Positions 7,325 through 13,149 of a stretch of 13,149 nt of DNA are shown one piece after another. Origin of the DNA: an uncultured Bartonella sp. (GTDB taxonomy: Bacteria; Pseudomonadota; Alphaproteobacteria; Rhizobiales; Rhizobiaceae); the NCBI GenBank assembly GCA_943913205.1, contig CALTWN010000028.1, forward strand, positions 1 through 13,149, read 5' to 3'. The notes under the pieces are model-generated. The model made no database searches and had not been told where the DNA came from. It was given only the letters and a program-made list of their open reading frames with translations. The position numbers were made by a program, and so were the translations under genes. How positions within the stretch are numbered: position 1 is the first letter of the stretch; each line of letters starts with the position of its first letter.

Positions 7325-8617
7325 TTAACTTTTATGTTGTTGTGTTAATTTTTCTTTTAATTTTTTCCACCAATTAAGCCGTTTTTTTATTTCTTTTTCA
7401 AATCCCCAATCAACTGGAAGGTAATAAAATCTATGTCCCATTTCATCCGGAAAATATTCCTGACCTGAAAAACTGTATTTTTCATTTGTATCATAAATAT
7501 AACCAGCACCATATTCTTGTTCTTTCATTAATTTAGTAGGAGCGTTTAATATATATTTAGGGGGCGTTAAGCTACCATATTTTTTAGCATCAATTTTAGA
7601 TAAATTATATGCCTTATATACAGCATTTGATTTGGGTGCTGTAGCTAAATAAACGCAAGCATTAGCTAATGCAAGCTCCCCCTCTGGCGATCCCAAAAAA
7701 TGATAAGCATCTTTTGCTGCATTAGCAATAACTAACGCCTGAGGATCAGCTAAGCCAATATCCTCTACTGCCATTCTAACCAGCCTTCTGGCTATAAAAA
7801 AAGCACTTTCTCCAGCTGCTATCATTCGAGAAAAATAATATAAAGCAGCATCAGGATCGCTACCTCGTATAGACTTATGTAAAGCAGAAATTAAATTATA
7901 ATGAGCATCTTGTTTTTTATCATAAATAGGTGCTCTTCTCTGCAATATAATTTGTAGTTGCTCTTGAGTAAAAATCTCATTTTCTGCAGCACTTTGCCAT
8001 AAAGTTTCTACCATAGAAATTAATATTCGTGCATCGCCGTCAGCCATATTTATTAATTGATTTCTTCCTTCATTATCAAGGGGAAGCTTTTTATTTAAAA
8101 CATATTCAGTTCTTTGTAAAATATTGCTTAAACTATTATAATCATGACTTTTAAAAACAATAACCTGCATACGGGAAAGCAATGCTGCATTCAACTCAAA
8201 CGAAGGGTTTTCAGTAGTAGCACCAATACAAATAACAGTTCCATCTTCAATAACAGGAAGTAAACTATCTTGTTGAGATCTATTAAAGCGATGAATCTCA
8301 TCAATAAATAATAAGGTTATAATATTTTTTTCTTTTTGAAGTCTAGCATGAGCAAAAATCTTCTTTAAATCTGCTACGCCAGAAAATATAGCAGAAATTT
8401 GTACAAAATCAACATCTAACGACTTTGCAATTAATCTAACAATGGTAGTTTTCCCGCTTCCAGGAGGCCCCCAAAATATCATGGAGTTAATAGTTTTACT
8501 ATCTAATAAACGTCTTAAAACGCCCTTCTCATTTAATAAATGATCTTGACCCTCTACATCGTCAAAGCTCTGCGGACGTATACTGTGAGCTAAAGGTTCA
8601 TTTTTTCTATTAATCAC
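7325..8617 (-). CDS. rarA: Replication-associated recombination protein A (AAA+ ATPase)
   Basis: RarA (MgsA) is a cytosolic AAA+ ATPase related to clamp loaders and to Holliday junction helicase subunit RuvB. It acts at stalled replication forks with single-strand binding protein. The 430-residue protein has Walker A GPPGSGKT (50-57), Walker B LLFIDEIHRFN (102-112), sensor 1 GATTENPSF (132-140) and an arginine finger in LLSRM (R149). The C-terminal tetramerisation region typical of RarA follows: YDKKQDAHYNLISALHKSIRGSD (232-254), RMAVEDIGLADP (281-292) and ATAPKSNAVYKA (325-336). The start codon is GTG (8615-8617) with AGGA upstream at normal spacing. That binding site directly follows the T-tract of the hairpin after rplQ, so expression must come from readthrough or from a promoter upstream of the hairpin. 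It sits 87 bases before recA. Confidence 0.96.
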   Translation of the reverse strand: MINRKNEPLAHSIRPQSFDDVEGQDHLLNEKGVLRRLLDSKTINSMIFWGPPGSGKTTIVRLIAKSLDVDFVQISAIFSGVADLKKIFAHARLQKEKNIITLLFIDEIHRFNRSQQDSLLPVIEDGTVICIGATTENPSFELNAALLSRMQVIVFKSHDYNSLSNILQRTEYVLNKKLPLDNEGRNQLINMADGDARILISMVETLWQSAAENEIFTQEQLQIILQRRAPIYDKKQDAHYNLISALHKSIRGSDPDAALYYFSRMIAAGESAFFIARRLVRMAVEDIGLADPQALVIANAAKDAYHFLGSPEGELALANACVYLATAPKSNAVYKAYNLSKIDAKKYGSLTPPKYILNAPTKLMKEQEYGAGYIYDTNEKYSFSGQEYFPDEMGHRFYYLPVDWGFEKEIKKRLNWWKKLKEKLTQQHKS

Positions 8618-8627
8618 TATCTTTCCT

Positions 8628-8666
8628 AAAAATAAAGCACTACAGATAAAAATCAGTAGCGCTTTA
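8628..8666 (-). terminator. Rho-independent terminator after rplQ
   Basis: On the minus strand TAAAGCGCTAC (8656-8666) pairs with GTAGTGCTTTA (8633-8643) over 11 base pairs with a single G-U pair. After one T-T mismatch an inner GAT/ATC stem closes a TTTT loop. Five T residues (8628-8632) follow at once. The G-U pair only forms in minus-strand RNA, which supports that direction. It begins 33 bases after the rplQ stop and closes the alpha operon. Confidence 0.75.
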
Positions 8667-8698
8667 CACTAAAACAAATAATAATTTATTTTAAACAA

Positions 8699-9109
8699 TT
8701 ATTCATCAGATGTTTCAACATTTTGTTTCACATCATGTAATTTTGCTGATTCATCTCTGTCTACAAACTCAATAACCGCCATAGGTGCGTTATCGCCTGT
8801 TCTAAAACCAGCTTTCATTATTCTTAAATAACCACCCTGGCGTGTTGCATAACGCGGCGCCAAAACATCAAATAACTTTTTTACTAAAGCAACATCTGAA
8901 ATGGCTGATATAGCTTGCCGACGAGCAGCCAAACTACCTTTTTTTCCCAATGTAACCAATTTTTCAACAATAGGTCGAATTTCTTTAGCTTTTGGCAAAG
9001 TTGTAGTTATTTGCTCATATTTAATCAAAGAAGCAGACATGTTAGCAAACATAGCCTTACGGTGGCTAGCAGTCCGATTCAGTTTACGTCCTGATTTACC
9101 GTGACGCAT
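8699..9109 (-). CDS. rplQ: 50S ribosomal protein L17
   Basis: L17 is a large-subunit protein near the peptide exit tunnel. The 136-residue product starts with the family signature MRHGKSGRKLNRTASHRKAM, continues with KYEQITTTLPKAKEIRPIVEKLVTLGK (29-55) and ends its conserved part with GYLRIMKAGFRTGDNAPMAVIEFVDRD (92-118). An 18-residue polar tail beyond the conserved domain is common in alphaproteobacteria. The ATG has AAGGAG (9117-9122) seven bases upstream. It follows rpoA by 35 bases as the last gene of the alpha operon, with a terminator-like hairpin after it. Confidence 0.98.
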   Translation of the reverse strand: MRHGKSGRKLNRTASHRKAMFANMSASLIKYEQITTTLPKAKEIRPIVEKLVTLGKKGSLAARRQAISAISDVALVKKLFDVLAPRYATRQGGYLRIMKAGFRTGDNAPMAVIEFVDRDESAKLHDVKQNVETSDE

Positions 9110-9144
9110 ATGTTTTCTCCTTACCTATTACATAAACTATAAAA

Positions 9145-10158
9145 TTAATAATGAACATCGTATCTTTTAGCGAGCTCTTCTATATTTTCTGGTGGCCAAT
9201 TTGGCTCGCTCATTCCCAAATGTAAACCAATACCAGATAACACTTCTTTTATCTCATTTAAAGATTTACGTCCAAAATTTGGTGTTCTAAGCATTTCATA
9301 TTCACTTTTATGAATTAAATCACCAATATAAATAATATTATCATTTTTTAAGCAATTTGCAGATCTAACTGAAAGCTCAAGCTCATCAACCTTTTTCAAC
9401 AATATAGGATTAAACGTAATCTCTTGCTCATATTCAGATTCACTTTCTTTTAGTGGTTCTGTAAAATTAATAAAAATAGAGATCTGATCTTGCAAAATAC
9501 GAGCCGAATAAGCAACTGCATCTTCAGCAGTAACAGCCCCATTTGTTTCAACAGTAAGTGTAAGTTTATCATAATCTAACACCTGCCCTTCACGTGTTTT
9601 TTCAACGTGATAAGAAACTTTACGAACAGGAGAAAACAAACTATCTATAGCTATAAAACCTATACCCTTATTTTCATCATTATTTTTATCCGCAGGAACA
9701 TAACCTTTGCCATTTTGCACAAACAACTCCATATCAATATGGGTATTTTTAGACAAAGTACAAATAACATGCTCTGGATTTAAAACAGAGGCATCGCCCG
9801 ATAAAACAATATCTCCAGCAGTTACTACTTTTGGCCCTACAGCTTTTATTGAAAAACGCTTGGTACCTTCGTCCTCCATTTTTAAAGCAACTTCTTTTAA
9901 ATTCAATATTATATCAGTAACATCTTCTTTAACACCTGATATAGTTGAAAATTCGTGTAAAACACCAGCTATACGTATACCCGTTATAGCAGCGCCACGC
10001 AAAGATGAAAGTAAAATACGACGCAGCGCATTTCCTAATGTAAGTCCAAATCCTCTATCCAAAGGCTCAGCAATTATAGAGGCAACATTTGGATTATTAC
10101 CAATTTTAACTTTTACATTACTCGGCTTAATTAAATCTTGCCAATTTTTTTTAAACAT
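9145..10158 (-). CDS. rpoA: DNA-directed RNA polymerase subunit alpha
   Basis: The alpha subunit dimerises to nucleate RNA polymerase assembly and contacts promoter UP elements and activators. The 337-residue protein has the N-terminal assembly domain with RGFGLTLGNALRRILLSSL (35-53) and the insert domain with ISGVKEDVTDIILNLK (73-88). The C-terminal domain contains ELSVRSANCLKNDNI (261-275). R265, N268 and C269 fall at the same positions as the DNA-contacting residues of E. coli. The helix FGRKSLNEIKEVL (295-307) follows. The tail EPNWPPENIEELAKRYDVHY (318-337) is of the alphaproteobacterial type. AGGA lies eight bases before the ATG. The gene sits between rpsK and rplQ as expected in the alpha operon. 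Confidence 0.99.
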   Translation of the reverse strand: MFKKNWQDLIKPSNVKVKIGNNPNVASIIAEPLDRGFGLTLGNALRRILLSSLRGAAITGIRIAGVLHEFSTISGVKEDVTDIILNLKEVALKMEDEGTKRFSIKAVGPKVVTAGDIVLSGDASVLNPEHVICTLSKNTHIDMELFVQNGKGYVPADKNNDENKGIGFIAIDSLFSPVRKVSYHVEKTREGQVLDYDKLTLTVETNGAVTAEDAVAYSARILQDQISIFINFTEPLKESESEYEQEITFNPILLKKVDELELSVRSANCLKNDNIIYIGDLIHKSEYEMLRTPNFGRKSLNEIKEVLSGIGLHLGMSEPNWPPENIEELAKRYDVHY

Positions 10159-10234
10159 TTATCATTTCCTATTCTGACCAACACCATCCTATCGTGATAG
10201 TTAGTATAAGCTTAAAACCACAATTTATATAAAA

Positions 10235-10624
10235 CTACACTCTACGTCTTTTAGGCGGGCGACAGCCATTATGAGGTATAGGTGTAACATCTCGAATCGA
10301 AGTCACTGTGAGGCCAACAGCCTGCAATGCCCGAAGCGCAGATTCTCTACCAGAACCAGGACCACAAACCTCTACTTCAATTATTCGCAAACCATGCTCT
10401 TGCGCTTTCTTAGCGCAATCCTCAGCAGCTATTTGCGCTGCAAAAGGAGTAGATTTACGAGACCCCTTAAAGCCATGCGCACCAGCAGAAGACCAAGCAA
10501 TTGTATTACCTTGAGCATCAGTTATTGTAATCATAGTATTATTAAAGGTTGAATTAATATGAGCAACCCCTGTAGTAATATTCTTACGCTCCCTTCGCTT
10601 AATGCGAGAAGATTCTTTCGCCAT
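10235..10624 (-). CDS. rpsK: 30S ribosomal protein S11
   Basis: S11 lies in the small-subunit platform next to the Shine-Dalgarno/anti-Shine-Dalgarno helix. The 129-residue protein is full length: GVAHINSTFNNTMITITDAQGN (19-40), WSSAGAHGFKGSRKSTPFAAQIAAE (44-68), VEVCGPGSGRESALRALQ (84-101) and the basic end HNGCRPPKRRRV (118-129). The ATG is preceded by AAAGGT five bases upstream. The gap to rpsM is 67 bases and contains only weak AT-rich hairpins. Confidence 0.99.
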   Translation of the reverse strand: MAKESSRIKRRERKNITTGVAHINSTFNNTMITITDAQGNTIAWSSAGAHGFKGSRKSTPFAAQIAAEDCAKKAQEHGLRIIEVEVCGPGSGRESALRALQAVGLTVTSIRDVTPIPHNGCRPPKRRRV

Positions 10625-10671
10625 TTTTTACCTTTCATCGATATCAGCAATGCTATAAGCATCTACACCAA

Positions 10672-10691
10672 TTAAACATTTATATGTTCAA
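10672..10691 (-). other. Small AT-rich hairpin just after the rpsM stop
   Basis: On the minus strand TTGAACAT (10684-10691) pairs with ATGTTTAA (10672-10679) around a four-base ATAA loop, with one G-U pair, starting immediately after the rpsM stop codon. No T-tract follows, so it is not a terminator. It may stabilise or separate the rpsM and rpsK messages, or be chance in AT-rich DNA. Confidence 0.25.
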
Positions 10692-11060
10692 TTATTTCTT
10701 TTTACCCGCAATAGCCTTAGCCGGCCCCTTCCGAGTACGAGCATTAGTATGCGTTCTTTGACCACGTACTGGCAACGAACGACGGTGGCGTAAACCGCGG
10801 TAACATGCCAAATCCATTAGTCGTTTAATATTCATAGAAACTTCACGACGTAAATCACCCTCTACCTGGTAATCACGGTCTATTATTTCACGAATACGCA
10901 AAACCTCATTATCCGTTAAATCATTAACACGACGATCAGAGGTTAAACCTATTTCGTCTACAATTTGTTGTGCAAATTTTGGTCCAATTCCATGAATATA
11001 CTGAAGAGCTATAATAACTCTTTTACTCGATGGAATGTTGACACCAGCAATACGTGCCAC
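10692..11060 (-). CDS. rpsM: 30S ribosomal protein S13
   Basis: S13 sits in the small-subunit head and forms bridges to the large subunit. The 122-residue protein matches the family throughout: ARIAGVNIP (2-10), a helix-hairpin-helix-like IHGIGPKFAQQIV (23-35), YQVEGDLRREVSMNIKRLMDLACYRGLRHRR (64-94) and the basic tail LPVRGQRTHTNARTRKG (96-112) ending in KKK. The start codon is GTG (11058-11060), six bases after AAGGAG (11067-11072), and no ATG alternative is nearby. It follows adk after a 103-base gap that contains promoter-like hexamers, so the S13-S11-alpha-L17 block may have its own promoter. Confidence 0.99.
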   Translation of the reverse strand: MARIAGVNIPSSKRVIIALQYIHGIGPKFAQQIVDEIGLTSDRRVNDLTDNEVLRIREIIDRDYQVEGDLRREVSMNIKRLMDLACYRGLRHRRSLPVRGQRTHTNARTRKGPAKAIAGKKK

Positions 11061-11089
11061 ACTATTCTCCTTATGTTTACAAAAACCAC

Positions 11090-11127
11090 ATTATACTTGT
11101 AATCACAAATAATTACACTTTTGTCAA
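11090..11127 (-). promoter_or_regulatory. Promoter-like sequences upstream of rpsM
   Basis: The adk-rpsM gap, the longest within the ribosomal block, contains on the minus strand a perfect TTGACA (11122-11127) and a perfect TATAAT (11090-11095). They are 26 bases apart, too far for one sigma-70 promoter. Either TTGACA pairs with a weaker -10 (GATTAC at 17 bases), or TATAAT uses a poor -35. Between them lies an inverted repeat, TGTAAT and ATTACA around 8 bases. Confidence 0.35.
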
Positions 11128-11163
11128 TACAAAAAACATATTATGGTAAAAATAAATTAATAT

Positions 11164-11745
11164 TTATATCTTTAAAAGCTTAACTATAGAAGAGAATACC
11201 TCTTCAATACTTAACATTGCATTCACTTTTTTAAGTATACCTTGTTTTTCATAAAAATTCAATAAGGGAGCAGTTTGAGTTTCATAAGTCATTAATCTAT
11301 TTTTTAAAACTTCTGGCGTATCATCATCTCGTGCCCTCTCGCCTTGTTTATTATTAGCTTCTACCCTTGCTTTCACCCTATTAATTAAAACTGCAAAATC
11401 TACATCAAAGGCTAACACAAGATCAATAGATTTATTTAAAGAATTCATTACTTTAAATAGAGACACAGCTTGTTCTACTGTTCTAGGATATCCATCTAAA
11501 ATAAATCCTTCTTCAGCAGGTAAATTCATAATAGCATCCGCAACTAAGCTATTAACAACATTATCATCTACCAATGCGCCATCTTTTAAAATATTTTCTA
11601 CCAATTTACCTAATTCAGTTTTATTAGCAACGGCTGAACGTAAGATATCACCAGTTGACAAATGATGAAAATTAAACTTATTAACCAATAATCTAGCCTG
11701 CGTTCCCTTTCCCGCGCCAGGAGGCCCCAAAAGGACTAAATTCAT
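11164..11745 (-). CDS. adk: Adenylate kinase, short-lid form
   Basis: Adenylate kinase interconverts ATP plus AMP and two ADP in the cytosol. The 193-residue protein has the P-loop GPPGAGKGTQ (7-16), LSTGDILR in the AMP-binding region (29-36), LDGYPRT (83-89) and the lid arginines with RARDDDTPEVLKNRL (137-151). The lid is the short version without the four-cysteine zinc site, as in many alphaproteobacteria, which explains why it is shorter than the 214-residue E. coli enzyme. The ATG follows the secY stop after a single base, and its AAGG lies inside the end of secY, so the two genes are probably translationally coupled. secY-adk adjacency is a known ribosomal superoperon arrangement. Confidence 0.98.
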   Translation of the reverse strand: MNLVLLGPPGAGKGTQARLLVNKFNFHHLSTGDILRSAVANKTELGKLVENILKDGALVDDNVVNSLVADAIMNLPAEEGFILDGYPRTVEQAVSLFKVMNSLNKSIDLVLAFDVDFAVLINRVKARVEANNKQGERARDDDTPEVLKNRLMTYETQTAPLLNFYEKQGILKKVNAMLSIEEVFSSIVKLLKI

Positions 11746-11746
11746 A

Positions 11747-13090
11747 TTATTTTTTACCTTTCCTTAATTTGGCCTTACGAATTAAATTTTCGTATTGATG
11801 TGTCATTAAATAACCTTGAATTTGTCCTACTGTATCTAAGGTCACTGTAACAACAATTAAAAGCGAGGTTCCTCCTAATTGAAACGGAACTATCGGCAAA
11901 AACATTCTAACAATCTCTGGCAATAAACATATAACTGTTATGTAAAGAGCTCCTATAGCCGTAACTCTTGTTAAAACATAATCTATATACTCAGCCGTAC
12001 GAACGCCAGGTCTATATCCAGGAATAAACCCAGACTGTTTTTTTAACTGCTCTGCTGTTTCTAAAGGATTAAATACAACAGAAGTATAAAAGAAACAGAA
12101 AAATAAAATAAGAGCTGCAAACACAACTATATATAAAGGCTGTCCATGCCCTAACGCATAAGCCGTATTTTGTAACCATTTCGGCATATTATGCGAAAAA
12201 TTATTAATAGTGGCAGGCAACATCAGCAAAGATGAAGCAAAAATGGGTGGAATAACTCCAGCTGTATTTAGTTTTAAAGGTAAATGTGAAGATTCGCCTT
12301 GATAAATTTTATTACCCATCTGTCTTTTAGGATATTGAACCAGCAACCGTCTTTGAGCGCGCTCTACGCAAACAACAACAAAAACTACAGCTATCACTAA
12401 AATCATTACTGTTAATATAGCAAAAACAGATAAATTACCGTATTGATTTGCTGTTAAAAGCCTAAAAAATGCGCTGGGAAGCTGAGCCACTATACCAGAA
12501 AAAATTATTAATGACGAGCCATTACCTATCCCACGATTAGTAATTTGCTCGCTTAACCACATAAGAAAAATAGTGCCTCCAACAAGCGTTGTCACAACAG
12601 AAAAACGAAAAATCCAACCAGGATCAATAACTAGATGGTACGACGTTCCCATACCAGCTTCTAAGGCTAAAGAAATTCCATAAGCCTGAAAAACAGATAG
12701 AAGTAATGCACCATAACGAGTATACTGCATTATTACTTTTTTACCGGCATTACCTTCCTTCTTCAAACCTTCAAGTGAAGGTACAATACTAACTAAAAGC
12801 TGAACAATAATAGAAGCTGATATATATGGCATAATTCCAAGCGCAAAAATAGCCATACGACCGATAGCTCCGCCGGCAAAAACATTAAACATCCCCAAAA
12901 CGCCACTTGAATGTTGATTCATCATAAGTTTTAATGATTCTGTATTGATGCCTGGTATAGGAATGTATGTACCTATACGAAAAACAAACAATGCCGCAAA
13001 GGTAAATAAAATACGTTGTTTTAATTCAGTAGCTTTTGCAAAAGATTTAAAGTTTAAATTCGAAGCGAGCTGCTCAACAGCTGATGCCAT
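11747..13090 (-). CDS. secY: Protein translocase subunit SecY
   Basis: SecY is the pore of the SecYEG translocon, which exports unfolded proteins and inserts membrane proteins. The 447-residue protein has ten hydrophobic segments. Segment 1 (about 26-46) ends in GTYIPIPGIN (40-49). The plug region FNVFAGGAIGRMAIFALGIMPYISASIIVQLL (68-99) follows. Further landmarks are EQITNRGIGNGSSLIIFSGI (181-200), the cytosolic loop VERAQRRLLVQYPKRQ (242-257) and the SecA-contacting loop GYRPGVRTAEYIDYVLTR (358-375). The C-terminal end is basic (RKAKLRKGKK). The ATG has GGAGGT (13096-13101) five bases upstream, one of the strongest ribosome binding sites in the window. A perfect hairpin lies 21 bases upstream of that site. 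Confidence 0.98.
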   Translation of the reverse strand: MASAVEQLASNLNFKSFAKATELKQRILFTFAALFVFRIGTYIPIPGINTESLKLMMNQHSSGVLGMFNVFAGGAIGRMAIFALGIMPYISASIIVQLLVSIVPSLEGLKKEGNAGKKVIMQYTRYGALLLSVFQAYGISLALEAGMGTSYHLVIDPGWIFRFSVVTTLVGGTIFLMWLSEQITNRGIGNGSSLIIFSGIVAQLPSAFFRLLTANQYGNLSVFAILTVMILVIAVVFVVVCVERAQRRLLVQYPKRQMGNKIYQGESSHLPLKLNTAGVIPPIFASSLLMLPATINNFSHNMPKWLQNTAYALGHGQPLYIVVFAALILFFCFFYTSVVFNPLETAEQLKKQSGFIPGYRPGVRTAEYIDYVLTRVTAIGALYITVICLLPEIVRMFLPIVPFQLGGTSLLIVVTVTLDTVGQIQGYLMTHQYENLIRKAKLRKGKK

Positions 13091-13122
13091 TTTTTACCTC
13101 CAACATATAAAAGGTATTATAT

Positions 13123-13149
13123 CAATATACCTTTAGGTAAGGTATATTG
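13123..13149 (-). repeat. Perfect 11-bp inverted repeat in the secY leader
   Basis: The minus strand reads CAATATACCTT, ACCTA, then AAGGTATATTG, giving an 11-bp stem with a five-base loop that ends exactly at the window edge and could extend further. The right arm can also pair with a second ATACCTTT downstream (13110-13117 with 13127-13134), so the two stems exclude each other. No T-tract directly follows the first stem. It may shape the secY leader RNA or end an upstream message. Confidence 0.6.

Noticed and set aside
10189..10200. CTATC/GATAG palindrome between rpsK and rpoA as an operator or S4 binding site
   Set aside because: Only five base pairs around two bases, and rpsD is not in this operon, so there is no support for autogenous control at this point.
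10650..10662. ATGCT/AGCAT hairpin between rpsM and rpsK
   Set aside because: Only five base pairs with a three-base loop and no following T-tract; expected by chance.

Overview
The window is a compact, AT-rich bacterial chromosome segment in which every convincing gene lies on the minus strand, so transcription runs from high to low coordinates. The order secY-adk-rpsM-rpsK-rpoA-rplQ, then rarA, then recA-alaS, fits an alphaproteobacterium. So do the short-lid adenylate kinase and the alphaproteobacterial-style RpoA tail (EPNWPPENIEELAKRY, residues 318-333). The strong AT bias suggests a host-associated lineage such as Holosporales or Rickettsiales; this is inference from composition and gene order, not a placement. 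The standard genetic code is used (Trp is TGG). No rRNA, tRNA, CRISPR array or insertion sequence was seen, and no gene-free stretch exceeds 300 bases.

Region 1 (13149 down to about 8625) is the end of the ribosomal protein superoperon: SecY translocase, adenylate kinase, ribosomal proteins S13 and S11, RNA polymerase alpha and ribosomal protein L17. A promoter-like stretch lies upstream of rpsM. A perfect 11-bp hairpin sits just upstream of the secY ribosome binding site. A strong hairpin with a T-tract follows rplQ and looks like the operon terminator, but it ends directly against the ribosome binding site of rarA.

Region 2 (8617 down to 3578) is a genome-maintenance block: RarA (replication-fork AAA+ ATPase), RecA (recombinase) and AlaS (alanyl-tRNA synthetase, only 12 bases after recA). 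Three genes here and in region 1 (rpsM, recA, rarA) start with GTG, each behind a clear Shine-Dalgarno sequence.

Region 3 (about 3577 down to 75) is the accessory part and the most likely place for something undescribed. A 400-residue PP-loop ATP-pyrophosphatase with an N-terminal domain I do not recognise overlaps by one base the start of a 12-segment major facilitator superfamily transporter. An orphan beta-rich protein of about 262 residues follows. An ATP-dependent adenylating enzyme made together with a transporter suggests synthesis and export of a small molecule or modified peptide, but the product cannot be read from the sequence.
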